Part shown: piece after piece, positions 43,713 to 53,689 of the stretch
Layout: each line of letters starts with the position of its first letter
Position numbering within the stretch: position 1 is the stretch's first letter
Source: Streptomyces sp. SKN60
GTDB taxonomy: Bacteria > Actinomycetota > Actinomycetes > Streptomycetales > Streptomycetaceae
Assembly: GCF_026236535.1 (NCBI RefSeq)
Contig: NZ_JAHTMW010000012.1
Coordinates: forward strand, 1 to 64,000
Length of the DNA: 64,000 nt
Direction: 5' to 3'
The notes under the pieces: model-generated
What the model was told of the DNA's origin: nothing
The model's database searches: none
What the model saw: only the letters and a program-made list of their open reading frames with translations
Translations under genes and position numbers: made by a program

Positions 43713-45497
43713 GTGACGCAACGTATCGACGACTACGCCCTGATCGGCGATCTGCAGACCGCCGCGCTCGTCGGCCGCGACGGGTCGGTCGACTGGCTGT
43801 GTCTGCCCCGCTTCGACTCCGCCGCCTGCTTCGCCGCCCTCCTCGGCGACGAGGACAACGGGCACTGGCGGATCGCCCCCAAGGGCGCCACGAGCTGCAC
43901 GAGCCGCCGGTACGCGGAGAACAGCCTGGTCCTGGAGACCCTCTGGGAGACCCGTACGGGCACGGTCAGGGTCACCGACTTCATGCCGCAGCGCGACAAG
44001 GCCCCCGACCTGGTCCGGATCATCGAGGGCGTCAGCGGCAGCGTCGAGATGAGCGGCGTGCTGCGGCTGCGCTTCGACTACGGCTCGATCGTGCCGTGGG
44101 TGCGCCGGGCCGAGGGCCACCGGGTGGCGATCGCCGGGCCCGACTCGGTGTGGCTGCGCAGCGAGCCGCCGGTGAAGACCTGGGGCCAGCAGTTCGCGAC
44201 CTGCTCCTCCTTCACCGTCGGCGAGGGCGAGAAGGTGGCCTTCGTACTCACCTGGCACCCCTCCCACGAGCCGCGCCCCGCCCTGGTCGACCCCTTCGAG
44301 GCCCTGGAGCAGTCGCTCACCGACTGGCGTGCCTGGGCCGAGCAGTGCACCTACGAGGGCCCGTACCGGGACGCCGTCGTCCGCTCCCTGATCACCCTGA
44401 AGGCGCTCACCTACGCGCCGACCGGCGGGATCGTCGCCGCCCCCACCACCTCGCTGCCGGAGGAGCTCGGCGGGGTGCGCAACTGGGACTACCGGGCCTG
44501 CTGGCTGCGCGACTCCTCGCTCACCCTCGGCGCGCTGCTGTCCGCCGGATACGCGGACGAGGCGGCGGCCTGGCGCGACTGGCTGCTGCGCGCGGTCGCC
44601 GGCGACCCGGCCGACCTGCAGATCATGTACGGCCCGGCGGGCGAGCGGCGACTGCCCGAGACGACCCTGCCCTGGCTCACCGGCTACGCCGACTCCACCC
44701 CCGTACGCACCGGGAACGCGGCGGTGGACCAGCTCCAGCTCGACGTGTACGGCGAGGTCCTCGACTCGCTGTGCCGGGCCCGGGAGGCGGGCATCCCGGC
44801 CCAGCGGCACGCCTGGAACCTGCAGCTGAGCCTGCTCGGCTTCCTGGAGTCGACCTGGCGGGAGCCGGACGAGGGCCTGTGGGAGGTGCGCGGCGGGCGC
44901 CGGCACTTCGTGCACTCCAAGGTGATGGCCTGGGTGGCGGCGGACCGTGCGGTGCGCACCCTTCAGGACGATCCGTCGCTGCCGGGGGACGCGGCGCGCT
45001 GGCGGGCGATGCGGGACGAGATCCACGCGGAGGTGTGCGCGAAGGGCTTCGACCCGGAGCGCAACACCTTCACGCAGTACTACGGCTCGTCCGAGCTGGA
45101 CGCGGCGACGCTGCTGATCCCCCGGGTGGGCTTCCTGCCGCCGGACGACCCGCGGGTGGTGGGCACGGTCGACGCGGTACGGGCGGAGCTGACGCACGAC
45201 GGCTTCGTGCGCCGCTACTCGACCTCGGGCTCGTCGGTCGACGGACTGCCGGGCGAGGAGGGCACCTTCCTGGTGTGCTCGTTCTGGCTGGCGGACGCGC
45301 TGCGGCTGACCGGCCGGCTGAAGGAGGCCCGGGAGCTGTTCGACCGGCTGGTGGGGCTGTGCAGCGACGTGGGGCTGCTGGCCGAGGAGTACGACCCGGC
45401 GTCGGGCCGTCAGCTGGGGAACTTCCCGCAGGCCTTCAGCCACATCGGCCTGGTGGGCACCGCCCTCGCGCTGGCCGCCGAGGAGGCGGCAGGATAG
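43713..45497 (+). CDS. Glycoside hydrolase family 15 protein (glucoamylase/trehalase type)
   Basis: 594-residue cytoplasmic enzyme, normal length for bacterial GH15. The N-terminal beta-sandwich opens with YALIGDLQTAALVGRDGSVDWLCLPRFDS. The (alpha/alpha)6 catalytic domain begins at about residue 245 with GVRNWDYRACWLRDSSLTL, and later holds the second catalytic-Glu region (LLAEEYDPASGRQLGNFPQAFSH). Relatives hydrolyse alpha-1,4-glucans or trehalose; the sequence alone does not separate these. GTG start. The SDR gene follows after 4 bases, so they share an operon. Confidence 0.92.
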   Translation: MTQRIDDYALIGDLQTAALVGRDGSVDWLCLPRFDSAACFAALLGDEDNGHWRIAPKGATSCTSRRYAENSLVLETLWETRTGTVRVTDFMPQRDKAPDLVRIIEGVSGSVEMSGVLRLRFDYGSIVPWVRRAEGHRVAIAGPDSVWLRSEPPVKTWGQQFATCSSFTVGEGEKVAFVLTWHPSHEPRPALVDPFEALEQSLTDWRAWAEQCTYEGPYRDAVVRSLITLKALTYAPTGGIVAAPTTSLPEELGGVRNWDYRACWLRDSSLTLGALLSAGYADEAAAWRDWLLRAVAGDPADLQIMYGPAGERRLPETTLPWLTGYADSTPVRTGNAAVDQLQLDVYGEVLDSLCRAREAGIPAQRHAWNLQLSLLGFLESTWREPDEGLWEVRGGRRHFVHSKVMAWVAADRAVRTLQDDPSLPGDAARWRAMRDEIHAEVCAKGFDPERNTFTQYYGSSELDAATLLIPRVGFLPPDDPRVVGTVDAVRAELTHDGFVRRYSTSGSSVDGLPGEEGTFLVCSFWLADALRLTGRLKEARELFDRLVGLCSDVGLLAEEYDPASGRQLGNFPQAFSHIGLVGTALALAAEEAAG

Positions 45498-45501
45498 GTC
45501 C

Positions 45502-46257
45502 ATGGATCTTGGACTGAAGGACCGTGTGTACGTGGTGACCGGCGCGACCCGCGGGCTCGGACGGGCGTCGGCGGAGGCGCTGCTCGCCGAGGGCGCGCAG
45601 GTGCTGCTGACCGGGCGCGAGGAGAAGAGCGTCGCCGAGGCGGTGGCCGGACTCGGGCCGAACGCGGCGGGCCTGGCGGCGGACAATTCCGACCCGGGCA
45701 CCCCGGAGCGGCTGATCGCCGAGGCGCGGGCCCGGTTCGGCGGCTTCGACGGCGTGCTGATCAGCGTGGGCGGCCCGGCGCCGGGCTTCGCCGCCGACAA
45801 CACCGACGAGCAGTGGGCGGCCGCCTTCGAGACGGTGTTCCTGGGCGCGGTGCGGCTGGCCCGGGCGGCGGCGGAGACGCTGCCGGAGGGCGGGGTCATC
45901 GGCTTCGTGCTCTCGGGTTCGGTGCACGAGCCGATCCCCGGTCTGACCATCTCCAACGGGCTTCGGCCCGGCCTGGCCGGCTTCGCGAAATCCCTCGCCA
46001 ACGACCTGGGCCCGCGCGGCATCCGGGTGGTCGGGCTGCTGCCGAGCCGGATCGACACCGACCGGGTGCGCCAGCTGGACGCGCTGTCCGGGGACGCGGA
46101 GGCCTCGCGCACGGCGAACGAGGCGACGATCCCGCTGCGGCGGTACGGCACCCCGGAGGAGTTCGGCCGCACGGCCGCGTTCCTGCTCTCCCCCGCCGCC
46201 TCGTATCTGACGGGTGTGATGCTGCCGGTGGACGGCGGCGCCCGCAGCGGCTTCTGA
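45502..46257 (+). CDS. SDR-family protein with atypical active site
   Basis: 251 residues. The cofactor motif TGATRGLG is present and the fold reads as a FabG-like SDR ending in GVMLPVDGGARSGF. However, the usual Tyr-x3-Lys is replaced: where YAASK should be, the sequence has ISNGLRPGL, i.e. Ser/Asn and Arg. The ser-rich SGSVHEP takes the Ser position. Such SNxxR members form a known minor SDR branch; activity must use other residues or be lost. Four bases behind the GH15 gene, so translation is probably coupled. Confidence 0.85.
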   Translation: MDLGLKDRVYVVTGATRGLGRASAEALLAEGAQVLLTGREEKSVAEAVAGLGPNAAGLAADNSDPGTPERLIAEARARFGGFDGVLISVGGPAPGFAADNTDEQWAAAFETVFLGAVRLARAAAETLPEGGVIGFVLSGSVHEPIPGLTISNGLRPGLAGFAKSLANDLGPRGIRVVGLLPSRIDTDRVRQLDALSGDAEASRTANEATIPLRRYGTPEEFGRTAAFLLSPAASYLTGVMLPVDGGARSGF

Positions 46258-46290
46258 GCCGGGTTCCGCACCAGGATTTCCGAGCCGGCG

Positions 46291-46878
46291 TCAGGCCACC
46301 CGGCGCGCACGGTGCTTGACCGCGCGCAGCCGGGCCTCGGTGGGCAGCGCGGGCAGGCCGGTGGAGCTCCGGGCGTGGGCGAGGGCCTCGTCGGACAGGG
46401 TGGTCAGGGCGTCGGCCGGGGAGGCGTACGCCTCCAGGAGCAGGGCCACCCGGGTGCGGGGGGCGGTGCGGCGGCCGGTGAGCGCGACCTTGGCCCGGGC
46501 GACGCCCTCCTGGGCGGTCGCGTCGGCCTCCAGGACGGTCTCCAGGGCCCGGCCGCGCAGCACGGCCTCCTCGCCGTCGCCGCTGTCCACCAGGACCTCG
46601 CGGAGCCGGGCGCGGCGGAACTGGACGACCAGCCACCACAGGGTGAGCAGCACGATCAGCCCGAGCAGGGCGATGACCAGCGGCCACCACCAGCTCTCGG
46701 CGCGCCAGTGCTGCCGCTCGGAGCGGCTGAGCAGCACGTCGTCGGGGCCCGACCAGGGCCACCAGGACGGTACGGGCAGGTCGAGGGCGGCCGCGAGGAC
46801 GGCGCCGCCGCCGACCACGAGCACGAGTCCGACGAGGGCGAGCACGATCCGGTTGACGCGCCGGAGCACCACGGTCAC
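46291..46878 (-). CDS. amaP: Alkaline-shock membrane anchor AmaP
   Basis: 195 residues. Two N-terminal membrane helices (RIVLALVGLVLVVGGGAVLAAAL and WWWPLVIALLGLIVLLTLWWL) are followed by a soluble domain of about 110 residues with paired Asp23-like beta strands (LREVLVDSGDGEEAVLRGRALETVLEADA, GRRTAPRTRVALLLE). In Staphylococcus AmaP tethers Asp23 to the membrane. It is last of five genes that include two Asp23 genes, 4 bases behind DUF6286, which supports the call. Confidence 0.85.
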   Translation of the reverse strand: MTVVLRRVNRIVLALVGLVLVVGGGAVLAAALDLPVPSWWPWSGPDDVLLSRSERQHWRAESWWWPLVIALLGLIVLLTLWWLVVQFRRARLREVLVDSGDGEEAVLRGRALETVLEADATAQEGVARAKVALTGRRTAPRTRVALLLEAYASPADALTTLSDEALAHARSSTGLPALPTEARLRAVKHRARRVA

Positions 46879-46882
46879 CGGG

Positions 46883-47515
46883 TCACCCCTTCCTGGGCGG
46901 GCGGGCCACCCGTACCGTCAGGGCCGGCGGGTGCGCGAGGCCCAGTTCGTCGATGCCGCCGTGGAGGACGGTCTCCAGGTCGGCGCGGACCTCGTCGAGT
47001 TCGCGGAAGTGGGAGACGGCCCGGACGCCGACCTTGGACCGGCGCATCCTGACCCGTACGGACTGGATGCCGGAGACCTCCATGGCGCGGTCGCGCAGGG
47101 CGAGCGCGGCGGCCTCGCGGTCGAGCCCGGCGCGCACGTCGGCGTGTTCACGGCGCATCGGCAGCACGGCGCGCAGGCCGGGGGTGAGCGCGAGGACCAG
47201 GAGCCACAGTCCGAGCAGCACGGCGACGCACGCGCCGACCACCACCACGATGTCGTCGAGGGGGCGGGTGGCGAGGTCGTCGGCGAGGGAGCGGCGCCAG
47301 GCCATGGCGGTGTGCTCGGCGCGGACGGCGGCGACGTCGTAGAGGAGCAGTCCGGCGGCGCCGAGGAGGACGGCCGCGACGACGGCGGCGGGGATCCGGC
47401 GCACGGCCCAGAAGCGGCGTACGGGCGGTCCGTGGTCCTCGGGGGGCGGGTCCTTCTCCAGGACGGGCACGGCCCCGGGCCCCTCGCCCGCGTCGGCCTC
47501 CGGTCCGGCGGTCAT
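46883..47515 (-). CDS. DUF6286 membrane protein of the Asp23/AmaP cluster
   Basis: 210 residues. Pro-rich cytoplasmic head (1-35), two membrane helices (AVVAAVLLGAAGLLLYDVAAVRA and DIVVVVGACVAVLLGLWLLVLAL) and a C-terminal soluble domain with Asp23-like features (LDREAAALALRDRAMEVSGIQSVRVRMRRS...). The ATG shares ATGA with the stop of the Asp23 gene before it. It occurs with Asp23 and AmaP in actinobacteria; its role is not established. It seems an AmaP paralogue in organisation. Confidence 0.82.
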   Translation of the reverse strand: MTAGPEADAGEGPGAVPVLEKDPPPEDHGPPVRRFWAVRRIPAAVVAAVLLGAAGLLLYDVAAVRAEHTAMAWRRSLADDLATRPLDDIVVVVGACVAVLLGLWLLVLALTPGLRAVLPMRREHADVRAGLDREAAALALRDRAMEVSGIQSVRVRMRRSKVGVRAVSHFRELDEVRADLETVLHGGIDELGLAHPPALTVRVARPPRKG

Positions 47516-47895
47516 GCCAGCCGCCCCCGTTTCCGGTCGTGGGCCGTGTGCGCCGAGTGGAGCCGTTCGACGTGTACGGCGACCTCGTGGACCTCGATGC
47601 CGGTGAGGTCCTCCACCCGCCCGCGGACCCGGCCGCGCACGGCGCCGCACTGGTGCCCGAGGTCGGCGGGGTAGTCGAGTTCGAGGCTCACCGAGACCCG
47701 GGCGACGTCCCGGTGGACGACGACCGAGGCGTGCGGCGGCCTGCCGTCCCTGGGGACGGTGATCGCCTCGCGGGCCGCCTGCGCGGCGATCTTGGCCACC
47801 ACCCGGTCGGCGATCGTGGTCGCGCCGCGGGCGGCGGCGCCGACCGGGTCCGCCCGGTCGGGCCGCGGGTCGAGCAGGTCCGGCACCCGGGTCAC
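47512..47895 (-). CDS. Asp23/Gls24-family protein (second copy in operon)
   Basis: 127 residues with an Asp23 fold: TTIADRVVAKIAAQAAREAI helix, then beta strands VVVHRDVARVSVSLELDYPADL, the helix region VRGRVRGRVEDLTGIEVHEVAVHVERL. Asp23 in Gram-positive bacteria is an abundant protein attached to the membrane by AmaP that eases cell-wall stress. The GTG start overlaps the stop of the small membrane protein by four bases, and its own end overlaps DUF6286. Confidence 0.88.
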   Translation of the reverse strand: MTRVPDLLDPRPDRADPVGAAARGATTIADRVVAKIAAQAAREAITVPRDGRPPHASVVVHRDVARVSVSLELDYPADLGHQCGAVRGRVRGRVEDLTGIEVHEVAVHVERLHSAHTAHDRKRGRLA

Positions 47896-48083
47896 CGCCG
47901 CCGGTCGCCGCGCTCGCGGCCCCGGAAGAAGTCGCCCGGCTCCAGGTCCCCGTCGAGGAACCGGCCGACGACGAAGCCGACCGCGCCGAGGGCGGCGACC
48001 AGGACGAACGCGCCGAAGCCGCCGAAGTACCCGGCGAAGCCGAGCGCCATGCCGGCCACCAGGCCGACCACCGCCATGCTCAT
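47892..48083 (-). CDS. Small membrane protein of the Asp23 cluster (DUF2273-like)
   Basis: 63 residues (61 if the second Met is used). Two tight hydrophobic helices with Gly-rich packing (VVGLVAGMALGFAGYFGGFGAFVLVAALGAVGFVVGRFL in total, about 40 residues) and a basic/acidic tail ending GRERGDRRR. It fits the small DUF2273-like proteins found with Asp23/AmaP. Overlaps the following Asp23 gene by four bases; 30 bases after the first Asp23 gene. Confidence 0.78.
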   Translation of the reverse strand: MSMAVVGLVAGMALGFAGYFGGFGAFVLVAALGAVGFVVGRFLDGDLEPGDFFRGRERGDRRR

Positions 48084-48113
48084 GCTGTGTCCTCTCCGCC
48101 GTGCCGCCCGCGG

Positions 48114-48569
48114 CTACTGGAGCCGGGTCTCCGGCTCTTCTTCCTCTTCGTCCGGCAGCTTCACGTCGCTGACGGCGATGTTGACCTCGACGACCTCCAG
48201 GCCGGTCATCCGCTCGACGGCGGCGATGACGTTCTCGCGCACCGCGCCGGCGACGTCGGCGATGGAGACGCCGTAGTCGACGACGATCTCCAGGTCGAGC
48301 GCGGTCTGCACCTCGCCGACCTCGGCCTTGACGCCGCGGGTCACACCGCCGGACTTGCCGCCCCCGCCGGGCACCCGGTCGCGCACGGCGCCGAGGGTGC
48401 GGGACAGGCCGCTGCCCATGGCGTGGACGCCGACGACATCCCGGGCGGCGAGCCCGGCGATCTTCTCGACGACACCGTCCGCGATGGTGGTGCGGCCCCG
48501 GGCGGCCGGATCGCCGCCGCCACGCCTGGTCACGGGGTTCTGCTGGTCGGAGTGTGCGTTGTCAGCCAT
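48114..48569 (-). CDS. Asp23/Gls24-family envelope stress protein (first copy in operon)
   Basis: 151 residues. N-terminal 25 residues polar; then the Asp23 domain RTTIADGVVEKIAGLAARDVVGVHAMGSG ... VKAEVGEVQTALDLEIVVDYGVSIADVAGAVRENVIAAVERMTGLEVVEVNIAVSDVKLP, here residues about 28-145, and an acidic tail (EEEEEPETRLQ). It is longer and closer to the classical Asp23 than the second copy. I chose ATG 48569 (MADNAHSDQQ). It starts the five-gene operon; a divergent Asp23-like gene begins 93 bases away. Confidence 0.9.
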   Translation of the reverse strand: MADNAHSDQQNPVTRRGGGDPAARGRTTIADGVVEKIAGLAARDVVGVHAMGSGLSRTLGAVRDRVPGGGGKSGGVTRGVKAEVGEVQTALDLEIVVDYGVSIADVAGAVRENVIAAVERMTGLEVVEVNIAVSDVKLPDEEEEEPETRLQ

Positions 48570-48661
48570 CGCCACCCGTCCTTCCCTGAGGCTTTTGCCT
48601 TGTTCGCCCACACTAAGGCGGCTTGCCCGGTATCGCGCCGGGGATGCGGCAGGCTGGAGCA

Positions 48662-49300
48662 ATGACGACGGACCGGTTGTTGCCGCTCGGTGAGGCGGCG
48701 GACGGCGCGTGGATCGCGGAGCGGGCGGTACGGGGCGCGCTCCTGGCGGCTGCCCGCGGGGTACGGGGCCTGGCCCCGGGCGTTCCGCGGTTCCGGCTCG
48801 CGGACGACACGGGCGACTCCCCCTTCCCCGTACCGCCGGGCGGGCTGCCGCCCGGGCCGCTGCGGGTGACCCTCGACTTCGCGGCGGTGACGGGGCGCCC
48901 GCTGCCGGAGCTGGCGGACCGGCTGCGGGCGGCGCTGCTCCGTACGGCGGAGGGCCCGCTGGGCCTTGTGGTGGCGGAGGTGGACCTCCGGGTGACGGAG
49001 CTGCTCGACGCGCTCCCGGATTCGCCGGCGCCCACTGGGCCGCCCGGGCGAACCTCGCCGCCCGCTCCCGACGACCCCGCCGCCCTCGCGGCCCTCGCGG
49101 TCCCCGGGGTGGCGGCCCTGACCGACGCCTTCGGCCCGCCAGTGCTGCGCCTGCCGGACGGCCGGCTGCGGGTCGAGGTGGCGGCCGCGGTGACGGAGGA
49201 CCACCGCGCCGTCGACACGGCCCGCGCCCTGCGCACGGCCGTGACCGCCGCCGCCCCGGAGGCGACGACGGTCACGGTGGTGGTGTCGGAACTGCGGTGA
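48662..49300 (+). CDS. Protein with two degenerate Asp23-like halves
   Basis: 212 residues. The first half (about 18-115) runs helix, VRGLAPGVPRF, PLRVTLDFAAVTGRPLPELADRLRAALL, LVVAEVDLRVTELLDAL; the second (about 130-212) repeats the pattern with LAVPGVAALTD, GRLRVEVAAAVTEDHRAVDTARALR, TTVTVVVSEL. Both follow the strand-helix-strand order of Asp23 domains, joined by a Pro-rich linker. Divergent from the Asp23 operon. Recognition is by pattern, so tentative; it may join the AmaP/Asp23 complex. ATG with CTGGAGC before it. Confidence 0.65.
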   Translation: MTTDRLLPLGEAADGAWIAERAVRGALLAAARGVRGLAPGVPRFRLADDTGDSPFPVPPGGLPPGPLRVTLDFAAVTGRPLPELADRLRAALLRTAEGPLGLVVAEVDLRVTELLDALPDSPAPTGPPGRTSPPAPDDPAALAALAVPGVAALTDAFGPPVLRLPDGRLRVEVAAAVTEDHRAVDTARALRTAVTAAAPEATTVTVVVSELR

Positions 49301-49467
49301 GACCGCGCGCGGCCCGGGGCCGGAGCGACACCGCAGCGCCCGGCCCGGCGCCGGCCGCGGCCGGGCTGAAGGACCGCGGGCACAGGCGGCAAGGCCGGCG
49401 GCGCAGCCGGCGGGCCGACCGCGCCGGCTCGGCCGCCGAGGCGCGTCACCCGCCGGAGGCGGAGGCG

Positions 49468-50277
49468 TTACTCGCCGAGGCCCGCGAGGTCGCGCAGGCG
49501 GCGGGCCTGGGCGGCGCGCTCGGCGGTGCGCTGGTCCTCGTACGAGCGGCCCGAGGCGCCCTGGAGGAGCGCCTTGGTCTCGATGACGGCGGAGCGCGGT
49601 GCGGCGAGCAGGGCGGCGCTGAGGTCCCGTACGGCCGCGCCGAGTTCGGCGGCGGGCACGGCGACGTTGGCCAGGCCGATGCGCTCGGCCTCCTCGGCGT
49701 GCACGAAACGGCCGGTCGCGCAGATCTCCAGGGCGCGGGCGTAGCCCACGAGGGAGACCAGGGGGTGCGTGCCGGTGAGGTCCGGGACCAGACCGAGGCT
49801 GGTCTCGCGCATGGCGAACTGCACGTCGTCGGCGACGATCCGCAGGTCGCACGCGAGCGCGAGCTGGAATCCGGCGCCGATGGCGTGGCCCTGGACGGCC
49901 GCGATCGACACGATGTCGCTGCGGCGCCACCAGGTGAACGCCTCCTGGTACTCGGCGATGAGCGCGTCGAGGTCCGCCTCGGACCCGCGCGCCATCTCCA
50001 GGAAGGACGGCTCTCCGTCGAAGCCCTCGGGCGTGAACGCCTGGCGGTCGAGTCCGGCGGAGAAGGACTTGCCCTCACCCCGCAGGACGACGATCCGCAC
50101 ATTGCCCGGAAGCGACCGGCCGGCCTCCGTCAACGCCCGCCACAGAGCGGGAGACTGGGCGTTGCGCTTCGCCGGATTGGTCAGGGTCACCGTGGCAACG
50201 GCGTCCTCGACGGTGAGCCGTACACCGTCCTTGTCGAAAACGAGCTCTGCGTGCTCGGAGTCGTCGAACGTAGTCAT
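49468..50277 (-). CDS. Enoyl-CoA hydratase/isomerase (crotonase family)
   Basis: 269 residues. Oxyanion-hole segments are GKSFSAGLDRQAF and GHAIGAGFQLALACDLRI (the latter with GAG). A glutamate sits in FAMRETSLGLVP, matching one of the two crotonase catalytic glutamates; the other is not obvious. The extended N-terminus is short. It may act in fatty acid breakdown or branched-chain degradation; no beta-oxidation genes adjoin. ATG 50277 has GGGAGACGCCC upstream. Its leader region contains two mutually exclusive hairpins shared with the end of gbn. Confidence 0.88.
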   Translation of the reverse strand: MTTFDDSEHAELVFDKDGVRLTVEDAVATVTLTNPAKRNAQSPALWRALTEAGRSLPGNVRIVVLRGEGKSFSAGLDRQAFTPEGFDGEPSFLEMARGSEADLDALIAEYQEAFTWWRRSDIVSIAAVQGHAIGAGFQLALACDLRIVADDVQFAMRETSLGLVPDLTGTHPLVSLVGYARALEICATGRFVHAEEAERIGLANVAVPAAELGAAVRDLSAALLAAPRSAVIETKALLQGASGRSYEDQRTAERAAQARRLRDLAGLGE

Positions 50278-50335
50278 GGGGCGTCTCCCGGTTACGGTGC
50301 AGCACTGCATCCGATGCTAAGTGACTGCACAGTAA

Positions 50336-50394
50336 CCACCCGGTCGACCGCACGGCCGACCGGGTGGCCACCGAGAGACCCGGTGGACCGGTCG
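50336..50394 (-). terminator. Overlapping alternative hairpins between gbn and the crotonase gene
   Basis: CCACCCGGTCG (50336-50346) pairs perfectly with CGACCGGGTGG (50357-50367). The same right arm, via CGACCGG (50357-50363), can instead pair with CCGGTCG (50388-50394), stacked on CCACCG/CGGTGG (50368-50373 / 50381-50386). The two foldings exclude each other. Likely a gbn terminator, possibly with attenuation of the crotonase gene. Confidence 0.6.
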
Positions 50395-50418
50395 AGCCGC
50401 CCCTGTGTCAGCCCGATG

Positions 50419-50640
50419 TCAGGCCGAGGCCGCCTTCTTGCCCCGTGTCGCTCCGCCGCGTCCGCGCAGCGTGACTCCGGACTCGCTGAGCATCCGGTGG
50501 ACGAATCCGTAGGAGCGGCCGGTTTCCTCGGCCAGCGCCCGGATGCTCGCACCGGAGTCGTACTTCTTCTTCAGGTCTGCCGCGAGCTTGTCGCGCGCGG
50601 CGCCGGTCACCCGGCTGCCCTTCTTCAGAGTCTCGGCCAC
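50419..50640 (-). CDS. gbn: GATC-binding nucleoid-associated protein Gbn
   Basis: 73 residues, highly basic (VAETLKKGSRVTGAARDKL ... GRGGATRGKKAASA), with a central helix-turn-helix (ASIRALAEETGRSYGFVHRML). It matches the size and features of S. coelicolor SCO1839, named Gbn, a nucleoid-associated protein that prefers GATC and affects development. CATGAGGAGGCACGG before GTG 50640 sets the start. It is monocistronic or followed by the crotonase gene through the hairpin region. Identity rests on recall of the SCO1839 description, not on alignment. Confidence 0.85.
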   Translation of the reverse strand: MAETLKKGSRVTGAARDKLAADLKKKYDSGASIRALAEETGRSYGFVHRMLSESGVTLRGRGGATRGKKAASA

Positions 50641-50961
50641 CCGTGCCTCCTCATGGGAAGTGCGCTCTGGACTTCTCATGATCACCCCTCTCGGACGTCC
50701 TGGCCACCCATTCGACAAGGTCCGTGCCACGAGCTTGCGCCGAGCGGCGCCGATCGCCACGACCGGAATTGATCGTTCCGAACGCTCCGGAACCGGCCCG
50801 GCGGCGCGCTCGGACGGGAAGTGCCAGGTCAGCGCGGTGAGGCCGGAACGAGTGCGGCGCGGGCCCTGGCGGAAGGATTCCGCAGGGCCCGCGCCGGAGG
50901 TACGAGATGCTCTCACTCAGATGATGGATCACCCATGAGCCGAATGATCCAGTACGGCGGG
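50641..50961. other. 321-base intergenic region upstream of gbn
   Basis: No gene is supported. The left part is the gbn promoter area. The right part holds the ABC-F terminator: perfect 13-bp arms GGCGCGGGCCCTG (50856-50868) and CAGGGCCCGCGCC (50883-50895) with a 14-base loop that can add three more pairs. The final 60 bases contain no strong structure. Confidence 0.75.
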
Positions 50962-52560
<1,599 letters not shown>

Positions 52561-52768
52561 GGACAGACTCCAGGGCGGTGGGAAACGGCGGAAGGACGGC
52601 TGGGCGGAGCTTCGACGCCGCTAATGCACGGGGAGAATGGCCATGCGGCCAGTCTAACGGGCACCTGCAACTGCTTTTCGGCCATGCGACATACCTCACA
52701 TGCCTCGTAAAACGGGTGAAGCGTTCCTTGTCTGCTGATACTCGGCAGAGACGCGGAGGGCGGTGGCC

Positions 52769-53659
52769 ATGCAGTTCGACGACGACGCCAACCTGGACAC
52801 ATCAGAGGTCAAGGACGTCCGGGGCAGCCGCATTCCCGGCGGCCGGGCCACGGTCGGCGGCGGCATCGCGGGCGTCATCGCGCTGATCCTCGGCCTGCTC
52901 TTCGGGGTGGGCCCGGAGCAGCTCGGACTGTCCTCGGGCGGCGACGAGCCGGCCGCGAGCGCCTCCTCCGTCGCCCAGGTGCAGCAGAGCTGCCGGACCG
53001 GCGCGGACGCCAACACCCGCGAGGACTGCCGGATCGTGGCGGTCGTCAACAGCCTGCAGGACTACTGGCGCGCCGAGTACGCGCGGCGCGGCGGCCGCTA
53101 CGGCGCCGCCTCGACCGTCATGTTCAGCCGACAGGTCCCCACCGCCTGCGGACAGGCCAGCTCGGCGGTCGGCCCCTTCTACTGCCCCGGCGACCGGCAG
53201 GTCTATCTGGACCTGGGCTTCTTCGACGAGCTGCGCACCAAGTTCGGCTCCACCGGCGGGCCCTTCGCGCAGGCCTATGTGGTGGCGCACGAGTACGGCC
53301 ACCACGTGCAGAACCTGATGGGCACCCTGTCCCGCGCCCAGGACGGCCGGACCGGCGCGAACTCCAACGCGGTGAAGGTCGAGCTGCAGGCCGACTGCTA
53401 CGCGGGAGTGTGGGCGCGGCACGCGACGACCACCCCGGACGACAAGACGGGCCGCCCGCTGCTCACCCGGCTCACGGACGACGACATCCGCGACGGCCTG
53501 GACGCGGCGGCGGCGGTCGGCGACGACCGGATCCAGGAGCGCTTCCAGGGCCGGGTCACCCCGGAGAACTGGACCCACGGCTCGGCCGCCCAGCGCCGGC
53601 AGTGGTTCTACCAGGGCTACCGCACCGGCGACATGGCGCAGTGCAACACCTTCCGGTGA
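52769..53659 (+). CDS. Neutral zinc metallopeptidase (YpfJ family)
   Basis: 296 residues. Short cytoplasmic head with RGSRIPGG, one membrane helix (GGIAGVIALILGLLFGVG, about 30-50), then an external domain with C-x-G and the HExxH motif HEYGHHVQNL near residue 173-182 and a following ELQADCYAG that supplies the third zinc ligand. The cysteines (VQQSCRTG, EDCRIV, TACGQ, YCPG) suggest disulfides outside. ATG 52769 fits GGAGGG at 8-base spacing; GTG 52763 would be too close. Followed by the VOC gene after 30 bases. Confidence 0.92.
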   Translation: MQFDDDANLDTSEVKDVRGSRIPGGRATVGGGIAGVIALILGLLFGVGPEQLGLSSGGDEPAASASSVAQVQQSCRTGADANTREDCRIVAVVNSLQDYWRAEYARRGGRYGAASTVMFSRQVPTACGQASSAVGPFYCPGDRQVYLDLGFFDELRTKFGSTGGPFAQAYVVAHEYGHHVQNLMGTLSRAQDGRTGANSNAVKVELQADCYAGVWARHATTTPDDKTGRPLLTRLTDDDIRDGLDAAAAVGDDRIQERFQGRVTPENWTHGSAAQRRQWFYQGYRTGDMAQCNTFR

Positions 53660-53689
53660 ACCACCGGCCGACGAGAGGACACGACCGGC

